The position numbers and the translations under genes are program-made. Below the pieces are notes generated by a model. That model saw only the letters and a program-made list of their open reading frames with translations, was not told where the DNA came from and made no database searches. This document shows, one piece after another, positions 8,390-16,945 of a DNA stretch of 64,000 nt. Origin of the DNA: Aquincola tertiaricarbonis (GTDB taxonomy: Bacteria > Pseudomonadota > Gammaproteobacteria > Burkholderiales > Burkholderiaceae_C); the NCBI RefSeq assembly GCF_023573145.1, contig NZ_CP097636.1, positions 1,240,001 to 1,304,000 of the forward strand, given 5' to 3'. Each line of letters opens with the position of its first letter. The first letter of the stretch is position 1.

Positions 8390-9530
8390 GCGCCCGCGCG
8401 GCCCGGGCTGGCGCCGCTGGCTGCTGGCGGCCGGCCTGTGCGCCGTGGCCACCGGCGCCGCCGCCCACAAGAGCAGCGACGCCTACCTGGTGCTGCAGGC
8501 CGAGGCCGGCGGCACCCAGCTCCGCTGGGACATCGCGCTGCGCGACCTGGACGCTGCGCTGCCGACGCTGGACGCCGACAACGACCGCCAGCTCACCTGG
8601 CGCGAGGTGCGCGAGGCCTGGCCGGCCATCGACGCCTACGCGCTGCCGCGCCTGCAGGTGCCCGGCTGCCAGTGGCAGGTGAACGGCCATGCGCTGGAGC
8701 GGCGCAGCGACGGCGCCTATGCCGTGCTGCAGCTGAAGGCGCCGTGCCAGGTGACGGCCGCCACGCCCATGGTCTACCGGCTGCTGGCCGAGGTGGACCC
8801 CACCCACCGCGGCATCGCCAAGCTGGTGGCGGCCGACGGCAGCGCCACGGCGCGGCTGCTGGATCCGACGGCGCCGGACCTGCCGCTGGAAGAGGGCGCC
8901 GCCGCGCCTGCCGCCGAGCACGCCTCCTTCATCGCCGAAGGCGTGCACCACATCGTCACCGGCTACGACCACCTGCTGTTTTTGCTGTGCCTCATCCTGC
9001 CGGCGGTGCTGCGCCGCATACCCGGCCAGCCAACAGGCCAGCCGCCGGGCTGGGCGCCGGTGGCGAACTGGCGCCAGGCCGCGCTGCCGGTGGCCGGCGT
9101 GGTCACGCTGTTCACGCTGGCGCACTCCCTCACGCTGGCGCTGGCCGCCTTGAAGTTGGTCAGCCTGCCGTCCTGGTTCATCGAGCCGGCCATCGCTATC
9201 ACCATCGGCATCGCCGCGGTGGACAACCTGCGGCCGCTGTTCGGCCGCCGGCGCGGAGTGGTCACCTTCCTTTTCGGCCTGATCCACGGCTTCGGCTTTG
9301 CCGGGGTGCTGGGTGAGCTGCAGCTGCCGCCGGCGCAGTTCGGCTGGGCGCTGCTGCAGTTCAACCTGGGGCTGGAGCTGGGTCAGCTGGCCATCATCGC
9401 GGCGGTGGTGCCGCTGCTTTACGCGCTGCGCCGGGCGGCGCTGTACGTGCCGGCGGTGCTGCGGGGCGGCTCGGCCGCGGCCTTCGGCATGGCCGCCTGG
9501 TGGCTGGTCCAGCGCACGGCGCTCTCGTAA
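8352..9530 (+). CDS. HupE/UreJ family membrane protein with periplasmic domain
   Basis: A 392-residue protein with two parts. The N-terminal half (to about 185) follows a signal or anchor segment (LLAAGLCAVATGAAA) and is extracytoplasmic. It contains DADNDRQLTWRE near residue 75, which matches an EF-hand calcium loop (acidic residues at 1, 3 and 5, Glu at 12). The C-terminal half has six or so membrane helices and the HupE/UreJ signature (GVHHIVTGYDHLLFLL, AHSLTL, GLIHGFGFAG) with histidines suited to metal passage. HupE and UreJ relatives are nickel or cobalt permeases of hydrogenase and urease systems, but no such enzyme is encoded here. Start ATG 8352 lies inside the TPR gene; the frame is open earlier but without protein-like sequence. 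Confidence 0.85.
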   Translation: MTNASTACSASPERPRGPGWRRWLLAAGLCAVATGAAAHKSSDAYLVLQAEAGGTQLRWDIALRDLDAALPTLDADNDRQLTWREVREAWPAIDAYALPRLQVPGCQWQVNGHALERRSDGAYAVLQLKAPCQVTAATPMVYRLLAEVDPTHRGIAKLVAADGSATARLLDPTAPDLPLEEGAAAPAAEHASFIAEGVHHIVTGYDHLLFLLCLILPAVLRRIPGQPTGQPPGWAPVANWRQAALPVAGVVTLFTLAHSLTLALAALKLVSLPSWFIEPAIAITIGIAAVDNLRPLFGRRRGVVTFLFGLIHGFGFAGVLGELQLPPAQFGWALLQFNLGLELGQLAIIAAVVPLLYALRRAALYVPAVLRGGSAAAFGMAAWWLVQRTALS

Positions 9531-9532
9531 CC

Positions 9533-9538
9533 TACAAT
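9533..9538 (+). promoter_or_regulatory. Candidate -10 element for the thrS leader transcript
   Basis: TACAAT just after the stop of the HupE-like gene, about 50 bases before the leader peptide start. A matching -35 is not obvious (CAGCGC at the 17-base spacing), so this is a suggestion only. A start near 9545 would give a leader RNA containing the whole attenuator. Confidence 0.35.
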
Positions 9539-9577
9539 CGCCGGTTCCACCTTGCAGCCAACAAGAGCGAGAAAGGC

Positions 9578-9625
9578 ATGACGGTTATGACACCGCGAAC
9601 TAGGAGCTGGGCCCCCCAAGGCTAG
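9578..9625 (+). CDS. Putative thrS leader peptide with Thr codons
   Basis: A 15-codon frame, MTVMTPRTRSWAPQG, ending in TAG 9623-9625. It has three Thr codons (ACG 9581, ACA 9590, ACT 9599), three different ones and none of them the ACC that GC-rich genes prefer. A GAAAGG ribosome-binding site sits at 9571-9576. Its spacing suits the second ATG (9587, peptide MTPRTRSWAPQG) better than the first; either start keeps at least two Thr codons. The stop codon lies two bases before the antiterminator arm at 9628, as expected for a translation-controlled attenuator of threonyl-tRNA synthetase. No homology search was possible. Confidence 0.6.
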   Translation: MTVMTPRTRSWAPQG

Positions 9626-9627
9626 CC

Positions 9628-9711
9628 GCCGCGCTGTCACGTCCATCCTTGCCTGCACCGCCGGTGCACGCACACTGAACGAATCGAGCGCGGCTTGTCC
9701 CGCGCTTTTTT
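9628..9711 (+). promoter_or_regulatory. Attenuator upstream of thrS (antiterminator and terminator)
   Basis: Two mutually exclusive stems can form. The terminator pairs AGCGCGG (9687-9693) with CCGCGCT (9700-9706) and is followed by six T (9706-9711). The antiterminator pairs GCCGCGCT (9628-9635) with AGCGCGGC (9687-9694), eight base pairs, which removes the terminator's left arm. The 9629-9635 and 9700-9706 heptamers are identical, so they compete for the same partner. A small hairpin (TGCACC 9654-9659 with GGTGCA 9663-9668) lies in the antiterminator loop. A ribosome stalled on the Thr codons leaves 9628-9635 free, allowing read-through; one at the TAG stop would cover it, allowing termination. 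The logic is inferred; the pairings are seen directly. Confidence 0.65.
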
Positions 9712-9730
9712 CATTTCCGGAGCCTATTTC

Positions 9731-11641
9731 ATGATCGCCATCCAACTGCCCGACGGCTCGAAACGCGAGTTTCCCGGCCCGGTTTCCGTGGCCGAGGTTG
9801 CCCAGTCCATCGGCCCGGGCCTGGCCAAGGTCACCGTCGCCGGCAAGGTGGACGGCCAGCTGGTCGATGCCAGCGACCGCATCGACCACGACGCCAAGCT
9901 GCAGATCATCACGCCCAAGGACGAAGAGGGCCTCGAGATCATCCGCCACTCCTGCGCGCACCTGGTGGGTCATGCGGTCAAGCAGCTGTATCCCAGCGCC
10001 AAGATGGTGATCGGTCCGGTGATCGACGAGGGCTTCTACTACGACATCTCCTTCGAGCGGCCCTTCACGCCCGAGGACATGGCCGCCATCGAGGCGCGCA
10101 TGCGCGAGCTGATCGCCAAGGACTACGACGTCATCAAGAAGATGACGCCGCGGGCCGAGGTGATCGAGGTCTTCAAGGCGCGCGGCGAGGAGTACAAGCT
10201 GCGCCTGATTGACGACATGCCGTCCGACACCACGGCCATGGGCCTGTACTACCACGAGGAATACGTGGATATGTGCCGCGGCCCGCACGTGCCCAACACG
10301 CGCTTCCTGAAGAACTTCAAGCTCACGCGGCTGTCGGGCGCCTACTGGCGCGGTGACGCCAAGAACGAGCAGCTGCAGCGCATCTACGGCACCGCCTGGG
10401 CCGACAAGAAGCAGCTCGACGACTACATCAAGCGCATCGAAGAAGCGGAAAAGCGCGACCACCGCAAGCTGGGCCGCGAGCTCGACCTGTTCCACCTGGA
10501 CGAGCATTCGCCCGGCACGGTGTTCTGGCACCCCAAGGGCTGGACCATCTGGCAGGAGGTGGAGCAGTACATGCGCGCCGTCTACCGCGACAACGGCTAC
10601 CTGGAAGTCAAGGGCCCGCAGATCCTGGACAAGACGCTCTGGGAGAAGACGGGGCACTGGGACAAGTACCGCGAGAACATGTTCGTCACGGAATCGGAAA
10701 AGCGCGACTACGCGCTCAAGCCGATGAACTGCCCCGGCCACATCCTGATCTACAAGCAGGGCATCAAGAGCTACCGCGACCTGCCGCTGCGCTATGGCGA
10801 GTTCGGCCAGTGCCACCGCAACGAGCCCACCGGCGGCCTGCACGGCATCATGCGCGTGCGTGGCTTCACGCAGGACGACGGCCACATCTTCTGTACCGAG
10901 GAGATGATCCAGGGTGAAGTGGCGGCCTTCACCACGCTGCTGCAGAAGGTCTACAAGGACTTCGGCTTCACCGAGATCCTCTACAAGCTGTCGACGCGGC
11001 CCGAGAAGCGCATCGGCACCGAAGAGAGCTGGGACCGTGCCGAGGCCGCCCTGGCCGAGGGCCTGCGCGCCTCGGGCTGCGACTTCACGTACCTGCCGGG
11101 CGAAGGTGCCTTCTACGGCCCCAAGATCGAATACGTGCTGAAGGACGCGCTGGGCCGCCAGTGGCAGTGCGGCACGATCCAGGTCGACCCCAACCTGCCG
11201 GAGCGGCTGGACGCCGAGTTCGTGGGCGAGGATGGAGGCCGCCACCGGCCCGTCATGCTGCACCGCGCCATCGTCGGCAGCCTCGAGCGTTTCATCGGCA
11301 TCCTGATCGAACAGCACGCCGGCGCGATGCCCGTCTGGCTGGCGCCGACGCAGGTGGTGGTGCTCAATATCACGGACGGCCAGGCCGAGTACGCCGCGGA
11401 TATTGCGAAAACGCTGCAAAAACAAGGGGTTAGAACCTCACTTGATTTGCGCAACGAGAAGATCACCTATAAAATCCGCGAGCATTCCATGCAAAAGGTT
11501 CCGTTCATCCTCGTCGTTGGCGACAAGGAGAAGGCAAGCGGGGCCGTTGCCGTGCGTGCACGGGGCAACCAGGATCTCGGCGTGATGCCGCTCGACAACT
11601 TCGTCCAGAAGCTCGTGGCGGACATCGCAGCCAGGGTCTGA
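9731..11641 (+). CDS. thrS: Threonine--tRNA ligase
   Basis: Charges tRNA-Thr with threonine in the cytoplasm. The 636-residue protein has the full domain set: N-terminal TGS domain (1-60), editing domain with [14 protein letters not shown] (about 76-90), class II catalytic core with MNCPGH (zinc Cys), [12 protein letters not shown] (motif 2) and [13 protein letters not shown] (motif 3), and the C-terminal anticodon-binding domain. The frame is open back to TTG 9695, but that would start inside the terminator; ATG 9731 has a GGAG ribosome-binding site and the usual N-terminus. It leads the translation cluster running to tRNA-Pro and is probably controlled by the attenuator just upstream. Codons near residues 557-600 are unusually AT-rich. 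Confidence 0.97.
   Translation: MIAIQLPDGSKREFPGPVSVAEVAQSIGPGLAKVTVAGKVDGQLVDASDRIDHDAKLQIITPKDEEGLEIIRHSCAHLVGHAVKQLYPSAKMVIGPVIDEGFYYDISFERPFTPEDMAAIEARMRELIAKDYDVIKKMTPRAEVIEVFKARGEEYKLRLIDDMPSDTTAMGLYYHEEYVDMCRGPHVPNTRFLKNFKLTRLSGAYWRGDAKNEQLQRIYGTAWADKKQLDDYIKRIEEAEKRDHRKLGRELDLFHLDEHSPGTVFWHPKGWTIWQEVEQYMRAVYRDNGYLEVKGPQILDKTLWEKTGHWDKYRENMFVTESEKRDYALKPMNCPGHILIYKQGIKSYRDLPLRYGEFGQCHRNEPTGGLHGIMRVRGFTQDDGHIFCTEEMIQGEVAAFTTLLQKVYKDFGFTEILYKLSTRPEKRIGTEESWDRAEAALAEGLRASGCDFTYLPGEGAFYGPKIEYVLKDALGRQWQCGTIQVDPNLPERLDAEFVGEDGGRHRPVMLHRAIVGSLERFIGILIEQHAGAMPVWLAPTQVVVLNITDGQAEYAADIAKTLQKQGVRTSLDLRNEKITYKIREHSMQKVPFILVVGDKEKASGAVAVRARGNQDLGVMPLDNFVQKLVADIAARV
11447..11475 (+). promoter_or_regulatory. 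Candidate internal promoter for infC within thrS
   Basis: TTGCGC (11447-11452), 17 bases, then TAAAAT (11470-11475), in the AT-rich stretch of the thrS 3' end and about 240 bases before infC. In E. coli infC promoters also lie within thrS, which makes the position plausible. The match is moderate and the region may be AT-rich for other reasons. Confidence 0.35.
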
Positions 11642-11714
11642 GAAGCCCCAAGCCTGCGCACCGTCATCACTGTCGAGCCGTTGCTTGCCTTGGGCTCGTT
11701 TGAAGGTCTGAACC

Positions 11715-12263
11715 ATCGCTACTTTCCTTGACCGTCGCACTCCGAATGCGGAGCGCAAGCACCGGCTGAACCGCGAGATCATGGCGCCCGAAGTGCGTCT
11801 GAACGGGGTGAACAACGAGCCGCTGGGCATCGTGAGCATCCAGGAAGCCTTGCGGATGTCGGGCGAGCTGGACGTCGATCTGGTCGAGATCGCCGCCACC
11901 GCCGACCCCCCGGTGTGCCGCTTGATGGACTACGGCAAGTTCAAGTACCAAGAGCAGAAGAAGGCCGCCGAAGCCAAGAGCAAGCAGAAGGTCATCGAGA
12001 TCAAGGAAGTCAAGTTCCGTCCGGGCACGGACGAAGGCGACTACGCGATCAAGATGCGCAACCTGCGCCGCTTCATCGCGGAAGACGGTGACAAGGGCAA
12101 GGTCACGCTGCGCTACCGCGGCCGCGAGATCACCCACCAGGAAATCGGCATGCGGCTGCTGGAGCGTATCCGTGACGAGCTGGCCGATGTGGCCGTCGTC
12201 GAGAACATGCCCAAGCTGGAAGGCCGGCAGATGATCATGGTGCTGGCGCCCAAGCGCAAGTAA
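11715..12263 (+). CDS. infC: Translation initiation factor IF-3 (ATC start)
   Basis: IF-3 binds the 30S subunit, blocks premature 50S joining and checks the start codon. The reading frame opens at ATC 11715 (first residues [21 protein letters not shown]), giving 182 residues, the family's normal length. The first ATG (11781) would cut off the conserved N-terminal segment [11 protein letters not shown] ribosome-binding site AAGG (11703-11706) sits 8 bases before the ATC. Non-canonical AUU/AUC/AUA starts are typical of infC and let IF-3 repress its own translation by rejecting that codon. Both domains are complete: the N-domain with a Lys-rich linker ([15 protein letters not shown]) and the C-domain ending in MVLAPKRK. 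Confidence 0.95.
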   Translation: MATFLDRRTPNAERKHRLNREIMAPEVRLNGVNNEPLGIVSIQEALRMSGELDVDLVEIAATADPPVCRLMDYGKFKYQEQKKAAEAKSKQKVIEIKEVKFRPGTDEGDYAIKMRNLRRFIAEDGDKGKVTLRYRGREITHQEIGMRLLERIRDELADVAVVENMPKLEGRQMIMVLAPKRK

Positions 12264-12277
12264 CCAACAGGGTTCGG

Positions 12278-12301
12278 TCCCGCGGTTTGGTCACCGCGGG
12301 A
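12278..12301 (+). promoter_or_regulatory. Perfect 9-bp hairpin in the infC-rpmI spacer
   Basis: TCCCGCGGT pairs perfectly with ACCGCGGGA across a six-base loop. Only three T follow, so it is a poor terminator. Ribosomal protein L20 represses the rpmI-rplT unit by binding structured leader RNA in E. coli and Bacillus, and this hairpin is in the corresponding place. An L20 site here is a guess from position. Confidence 0.4.
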
Positions 12302-12383
12302 TTTGAAGAGAAGCCGCTGACAGGCCAACAAGCACTGCAAGCCCATTGCAGTCGCCTGCAGGGGTCACTAAGAAGGAGCAGTC

Positions 12384-12587
12384 ATGCCCAAGATGAAGAC
12401 CAAGAAGAGCGCGGCCAAGCGGTTCCGCGTTCGCCCGGGTGGCACCGTCAAGCGCGGTCAGGCGTTCAAGCGCCACATCCTGACGAAGAAGTCGACCAAG
12501 AACAAGCGTCACCTGCGTGGCGCCGTCAACGTGCACGAGACCAACATGGGCCACATGGCTCAGATGTTGCCGTTCGCGGGTCTTTAA
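12384..12587 (+). CDS. rpmI: 50S ribosomal protein L35
   Basis: A 67-residue basic ribosomal protein of the large subunit. The sequence has the typical start [13 protein letters not shown] and the conserved [19 protein letters not shown] region. It has a strong ribosome-binding site (AAGGAG) and is followed 24 bases later by rplT, its usual operon partner. The 120-base spacer before it carries a hairpin that may be the L20 control site. Confidence 0.97.
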   Translation: MPKMKTKKSAAKRFRVRPGGTVKRGQAFKRHILTKKSTKNKRHLRGAVNVHETNMGHMAQMLPFAGL

Positions 12588-12611
12588 GATTTCTGAGTAA
12601 GGAGAACAACC

Positions 12612-12968
12612 ATGCCTCGCGTCAAACGTGGTGTAACCGCACGCGCCCGTCACAAGAAGATCCTGGCCCTGGCCAAGGGTTTCCGCGGCCGTCGCAAGAA
12701 CGTCTTCCGCATCGCCAAGCAGGCGGTGATGAAGGCCGGGCAATATGCCTACCGCGACCGTCGTACCCGCAAGCGCGTGTTCCGTCAGCTCTGGATCGCC
12801 CGTATCAACGCGGCCAGCCGTGAGCTCGGCGTGACGTACAGCAAGTTCATGGCCGGCCTGAAGAAGGCGAACATCGGCATCGACCGCAAGGTCCTGGCCG
12901 ATCTCGCCGTCAACGACCCCGCTGCCTTCGGCAGCATCGTCGACAAGGTGAAGGCCCAGCTCGCTTGA
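12612..12968 (+). CDS. rplT: 50S ribosomal protein L20
   Basis: A 118-residue protein that binds 23S rRNA early in 50S assembly and, in other bacteria, represses its own operon. The N-terminal basic arm ([22 protein letters not shown] region) and the globular domain with [20 protein letters not shown] are complete. A strong AAGGAG site precedes the ATG. Two hairpins follow the stop codon before pheS. Confidence 0.97.
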   Translation: MPRVKRGVTARARHKKILALAKGFRGRRKNVFRIAKQAVMKAGQYAYRDRRTRKRVFRQLWIARINAASRELGVTYSKFMAGLKKANIGIDRKVLADLAVNDPAAFGSIVDKVKAQLA

Positions 12969-12974
12969 TCCGGC

Positions 12975-13036
12975 GCGCGCCGTTCGCGCGGCGCGCTCCC
13001 AAGCTTCAAGGCCGTCACCTTGGTGGCGGCCTTTTT
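12975..13036 (+). terminator. Two hairpins between rplT and pheS; the second is a terminator
   Basis: The first hairpin pairs GCGCGCCG (12975-12982) with CGGCGCGC (12989-12996), seven bases after the rplT stop. The second pairs AAGGCCGTCACC (13008-13019) with GGTGGCGGCCTT (13022-13033), one G-T wobble, followed by TTTTT: a good intrinsic terminator ending 15 bases before the pheS ATG. It would end or attenuate the thrS-rplT transcript. I see no Phe-rich leader peptide like E. coli pheM, so Phe-tRNA control is not supported. Confidence 0.7.
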
Positions 13037-13051
13037 CATTTCCGAATCACG

Positions 13052-14092
13052 ATGAACGATCTCGACTCCCTGGTGCAGGCGGCGCAAGAGCAGTTCGCGC
13101 AGGCCGCGACGCCCGCCGACCTGGAGAACGCCAAGGCCCGCTTTCTCGGCAAGGCCGGCCGTGTGACCGAGCTGCTGAAGTCGCTGGCGCAGCTGCCGCC
13201 CGACGAGAAGAAGGCCCGCGGGGCCGAGATCAATGCCACCAAGCAGCGCATCGAAGCGGCGCTGACCGACCGCCGCCAGGCGCTGGCCGATGCCGAGCTG
13301 CAGGCGCAACTGAAGGCCGAGTCGCTGGACGTGACGCTGCCCGGCCGCAGCCGCGGCACCGGCGGGCTGCACCCGGTCTCGCGCACGCTGGAGCGCATCG
13401 AGGCCATCTTCGGCTCGATGGGCTTCGACGTGGCGGACGGCCCCGAAATCGAGAACGACTGGTTCAACTTCACCGCGCTGAACACGCCGGCCGACCACCC
13501 GGCGCGCTCGATGCACGACACCTTCTACGTGGACGCCCAGGGCGCCAGCGGCGGCTACCTGCTGCGCACGCACACCAGCCCGATGCAGGTGCGCTACGCG
13601 ATGCAGCATGTGAAGGCGCATGAGGGCAAGCCCACCATGCCCGAGATCCGCGTGATCGCGCCCGGCCGCACCTACCGCGTGGACAGCGATGCCACCCATT
13701 CGCCGATGTTCCATCAGTGCGAAGGCCTGTGGATCGGCGAGAACGTGAGCTTCAAGGACCTGAAGTCGGTCTTCACCGATTTCTTCCGCACCTTCTTCGA
13801 GACCGACGACCTGACGCTGCGCTTCCGGCCCAGCTTCTTCCCGTTCACCGAGCCCTCGGCCGAGGTGGACATCGCCTTCAGCTCCGGCCCGCTGAAGGGC
13901 CGCTGGCTGGAAGTGGCCGGCTCTGGCCAGGTGCACCCGAACGTGGTGCGCAACTTCGGGCTCGACCCCGAGCGCTACATCGGCTTCGCCTTCGGCATGG
14001 GCCCCGACCGCCTGACCATGCTGCGCTACGGCGTCAACGACCTGCGGCTGTTCTTCGACGGCGACCTGCGCTTCCTGAGCCAGTTCCAGTAA
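13052..14092 (+). CDS. pheS: Phenylalanine--tRNA ligase alpha subunit
   Basis: Catalytic subunit of the (alpha-beta)2 class II enzyme that charges tRNA-Phe. The 346-residue product has the N-terminal coiled-coil arm (about 1-85) and the catalytic core with [12 protein letters not shown] (motif 1/2 area), the FHQCEG loop and the C-terminal motif 3 ([14 protein letters not shown]). ATG 13052 is chosen; the frame extends to 12965 without family-like sequence and would overlap rplT. pheT follows 36 bases later as its obligate partner. Confidence 0.97.
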   Translation: MNDLDSLVQAAQEQFAQAATPADLENAKARFLGKAGRVTELLKSLAQLPPDEKKARGAEINATKQRIEAALTDRRQALADAELQAQLKAESLDVTLPGRSRGTGGLHPVSRTLERIEAIFGSMGFDVADGPEIENDWFNFTALNTPADHPARSMHDTFYVDAQGASGGYLLRTHTSPMQVRYAMQHVKAHEGKPTMPEIRVIAPGRTYRVDSDATHSPMFHQCEGLWIGENVSFKDLKSVFTDFFRTFFETDDLTLRFRPSFFPFTEPSAEVDIAFSSGPLKGRWLEVAGSGQVHPNVVRNFGLDPERYIGFAFGMGPDRLTMLRYGVNDLRLFFDGDLRFLSQFQ

Positions 14093-14128
14093 GCCCGCCC
14101 GCCCCAGAACGCCGAGAAGAGAAGAGTC

Positions 14129-16552
14129 ATGCAATTCCCTGAATCCTGGTTGCGCGAGTTCTGCAACCCGCCGCTGTCCACCGAGCAACTGGCCGACACG
14201 CTGACCATGGCCGGCCTGGAAGTGGAAGAGATGCGCCCGGTGGCGCCGCCGTTCTCGCGCATCGTGGTCGGCCGCATCCTGGAAGCGGTGCAGCACCCGA
14301 ACGCCGACCGCCTGCGCGTGTGCAGCGTGGATGCCGGCGAGCACTCCAAGGACGGCCCGCTGCAGATCGTCTGCGGCGCGCCCAATGCACGCGCCGGCAT
14401 CAAGGTGCCGCTGGCACTGGTGGGTGCCGCGCTGCCGCCGGGCGACGACGGCAAGCCTTTCGAGATCAAGGTGGGCAAGCTGCGCGGCGTCGAGAGCTTC
14501 GGCATGCTGTGCTCTGCCCGCGAGCTGAAGCTGTCCGAAGACCACGGCGGCCTGCTGGAGCTGGACGACGATGCGCCGGTGGGCGCGGACGTGCGCGAGG
14601 TGCTCAAGCTCGACGACACGCTGTTCACGCTCAAGCTCACGCCCAACCTGGCACATTGCCTGAGCGTCTACGGCATCGCCCGCGAGCTGTCGGCACTCAC
14701 CGGCGCGCCGCTGCTGCAGCCCGCGTTCACCCCGGTGGCGCCGGTGCACACCGACACGCTGCCGGTGACGGTGGAGGCGCCCGACCTGTGCGGCCGCTTC
14801 TCCGGCCGCATCGTGCGCAAGGTCAACACCCGCGCCAAGACGCCTGCCTGGATGGTCGAGCGCCTGGCGCGCTGCGGCCAGCGCTCGGTCAGCCCGCTGG
14901 TGGACATCTCGAACTACGTGATGTTCGAGTTCGGCCGGCCTTCGCACATCTTCGACCTCGACAAGATCCACGGCGGCCTGGTGGTGCGCTGGGGCCGCGA
15001 GGGTGAGTCGCTCAAGCTGCTCAACGGCAACACCATCACGATGGATGCGCAGGTGGGCGTGATCGCCGACGCGCAGGCGGTGGAATCGCTGGCCGGCATC
15101 ATGGGCGGCGACGCCACGGCCGTCAGCGACGACACGCAGAACGTCTACGTCGAGGCCGCCTTCTGGTGGCCGCAGGCGGTGGCGGGGCGGTCTCGCCGCT
15201 TCAACTTCTCCACCGACGCCGGCCACCGCTTCGAGCGGGGCGTGGACCCGGCGCAGACGGTGGCCCACATCGAGCACCTCACGCGCCTGATCCTCGACAT
15301 CTGCGGCGGCGAGCCCGGCCCGATCGACGACCAGCAGCCGCGCATGCCCGAGCGCCCGCCGGTGGCGCTGCGCGTGGCCCGCGCGGCCAAGGTCATCGGC
15401 ATGCCGGTGACGCAGGCGCAATGCGCCGACGTGCTGCGCCGGCTGGGCCTGCCCTTTGCGGAGGCCGATGGCGTGCTGACGGTGACGCCGCCCAGCCACC
15501 GCTTCGACCTGCAGATCGAAGAAGACCTGATCGAGGAAGTGATCAAGGTCCTGGGTTACACCCAGCTGCCCGACACGCCGCCGCTGGCACCGGTGACGGC
15601 CCGCGTGCGCCCCGAGGCGCAGCGCGGCAGCCATGCGCTGCGGCGCGCGGTGGCGGGGCTGGGCTATCAGGAGACCATCAACTTCAGCTTCGTCGAAGCG
15701 CGCTGGGAGCATGAGCTGGCCGGCAATGCCGACCCGATCCAGGTGCTCAACCCGATCGCCTCGCCGCTGTCGGTGATGCGCTCCAGCCTGATCGGCAGCC
15801 TGGTGGCGGTGCTGCAGTACAACCTGGCCCGCCGCGCCCAGCGCGTGCGCATCTTCGAGCTGGGCCGCGTGTTCCGGCGTGATGCCTCGGTGACCGACAG
15901 CCTGACCACGGTGGCCGGCGTGTCGCAGCCGCTGCGCCTGGCGGGCCTGGCCTACGGCCCGGCGCAGCCGCTGCAATGGGGCGCGGCCGAGCGTGCGGTC
16001 GACTTCTTCGACGTCAAGGCCGATGTGGAGGCGCTGCTGGCGCCGCGCCGTGCCAGCTTCGTGGCGGCCGAGCATCCGGCGCTGCACCCGGGCCGCAGCG
16101 CCCGCATCGAGCTCGGGGGCCAGCCCATCGGCTGGATCGGCGAGCTGCACCCGAAGTGGCGCCAGGGCTACGACCTGCCGCAGGCGCCGGTGCTGTTCGA
16201 GCTGGACGCCGACGCGCTGAAGGCCCAGGTGGTGCCAGCCTACCAGCCGATCGCCCGCCAGCAGTCGGTGTGGCGCGACCTGGCGCTGGTGGTCAAGGAC
16301 GGCGTGCCGCACGATGCGCTGATCGCCGCCATCACCGACGACACGTCGGGGCTGGTGCGCCATGCGCAGCTGTTCGACATCTACAAGCCCAAGGCGCCCA
16401 CGGCCGACATCGCCGCCGACGAGCGCAGCATGGCCGTGCGTGTGGAACTGCTCGACGACCACGCGACGCTGACCGACGAACGTGTCGAATCCGTGGTCAG
16501 CGGCATCGTAGAACGCCTGGGGCAGCGGCTGCAGGCCCGGCTGCGCGGCTGA
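14129..16552 (+). CDS. pheT: Phenylalanine--tRNA ligase beta subunit
   Basis: The 807-residue beta subunit carries the editing and tRNA-binding modules of PheRS. Visible parts are the N-terminal EMAP-like tRNA-binding fold (about 40-155, with [15 protein letters not shown]), B3/B4 editing domain (about 200-400, including [13 protein letters not shown] VEAAFWWPQ), the B5 domain, the catalytic-like core and the C-terminal anticodon-binding FDX-ACB domain ending QRLQARLRG. The length is normal. A purine-rich ribosome-binding site (GAGAAGAGAAGAG) precedes the ATG. Its stop overlaps an alternative ATG of ihfA. Confidence 0.97.
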   Translation: MQFPESWLREFCNPPLSTEQLADTLTMAGLEVEEMRPVAPPFSRIVVGRILEAVQHPNADRLRVCSVDAGEHSKDGPLQIVCGAPNARAGIKVPLALVGAALPPGDDGKPFEIKVGKLRGVESFGMLCSARELKLSEDHGGLLELDDDAPVGADVREVLKLDDTLFTLKLTPNLAHCLSVYGIARELSALTGAPLLQPAFTPVAPVHTDTLPVTVEAPDLCGRFSGRIVRKVNTRAKTPAWMVERLARCGQRSVSPLVDISNYVMFEFGRPSHIFDLDKIHGGLVVRWGREGESLKLLNGNTITMDAQVGVIADAQAVESLAGIMGGDATAVSDDTQNVYVEAAFWWPQAVAGRSRRFNFSTDAGHRFERGVDPAQTVAHIEHLTRLILDICGGEPGPIDDQQPRMPERPPVALRVARAAKVIGMPVTQAQCADVLRRLGLPFAEADGVLTVTPPSHRFDLQIEEDLIEEVIKVLGYTQLPDTPPLAPVTARVRPEAQRGSHALRRAVAGLGYQETINFSFVEARWEHELAGNADPIQVLNPIASPLSVMRSSLIGSLVAVLQYNLARRAQRVRIFELGRVFRRDASVTDSLTTVAGVSQPLRLAGLAYGPAQPLQWGAAERAVDFFDVKADVEALLAPRRASFVAAEHPALHPGRSARIELGGQPIGWIGELHPKWRQGYDLPQAPVLFELDADALKAQVVPAYQPIARQQSVWRDLALVVKDGVPHDALIAAITDDTSGLVRHAQLFDIYKPKAPTADIAADERSMAVRVELLDDHATLTDERVESVVSGIVERLGQRLQARLRG

Positions 16553-16569
16553 TGGAGGAGAAACCTGCG

Positions 16570-16911
16570 ATGGACCGAGTGATCCTGCCGACACTGGAAA
16601 CGCCGACGCTCACCAAGGCGGAGCTGGCCGACCTGCTGTTTGAGCGGCTGGGCCTGAACAAGCGCGAGTCCAAGGACATGGTCGAAGCCTTCTTCGACAT
16701 CATCCATGCCGCGCTGGTCAAGGGCGACGACGTCAAGCTGTCGGGCTTCGGCAACTTCAACATCCGCCGCAAGGCGCCGCGGCCGGGCCGCAATCCGCGC
16801 ACCGGCGAGTCGATTCCGATCGCCGCGCGCAACGTGGTCACCTTCCACGCCAGCCACAAACTCAAGGGCCTCGTGCAAGGCGACATCCCGAGCCCGGACG
16901 AGTTCGAGTAA
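16570..16911 (+). CDS. ihfA: Integration host factor subunit alpha
   Basis: Small DNA-bending protein of the HU/IHF family. It pairs with IhfB and bends DNA sharply at specific sites in promoters and recombination complexes. The 113-residue product has the family fold: [27 protein letters not shown], then [12 protein letters not shown], the DNA-inserting beta arm with the Pro in [15 protein letters not shown], and ITFHAS-like [13 protein letters not shown] 16570 lies 9 bases after a strong GGAGGAG site; an in-frame ATG at 16552 overlaps the pheT stop but has no site of its own. The order pheT-ihfA-merR is standard in proteobacteria. Confidence 0.95.
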   Translation: MDRVILPTLETPTLTKAELADLLFERLGLNKRESKDMVEAFFDIIHAALVKGDDVKLSGFGNFNIRRKAPRPGRNPRTGESIPIAARNVVTFHASHKLKGLVQGDIPSPDEFE

Positions 16912-16945
16912 AGTTTGAGCGCCAACCCGTGGAGCGTTGATTTCT

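Noticed and set aside
9695..9730. Upstream start (TTG 9695) for thrS
   Set aside because: It would place the start inside the terminator hairpin, adds residues not seen in threonyl-tRNA synthetases, and has no ribosome-binding site.
12965..13051. Phe-containing in-frame extension of pheS as a pheM-like leader peptide
   Set aside because: It has no stop before pheS, no clear ribosome-binding site, and the Phe codons fall in the terminator T-run; not comparable to E. coli pheM.
15976..16569. Long N-terminal extension of ihfA
   Set aside because: It overlaps pheT in another frame, is Arg/Gly-rich low-complexity sequence, and IHF alpha proteins are about 100-115 residues.
12785..16594. A 1269-codon open frame on the minus strand across pheS-pheT
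   Set aside because: It lies antisense to two certain tRNA-synthetase genes and is low-complexity, rich in Arg, Ala, Gly, His and Gln. High G/C at third positions removes stop codons from this frame. Similar antisense frames at 1633-3591, 4190-5551, 33740-35509 and 45669-47507 were rejected for the same reason.
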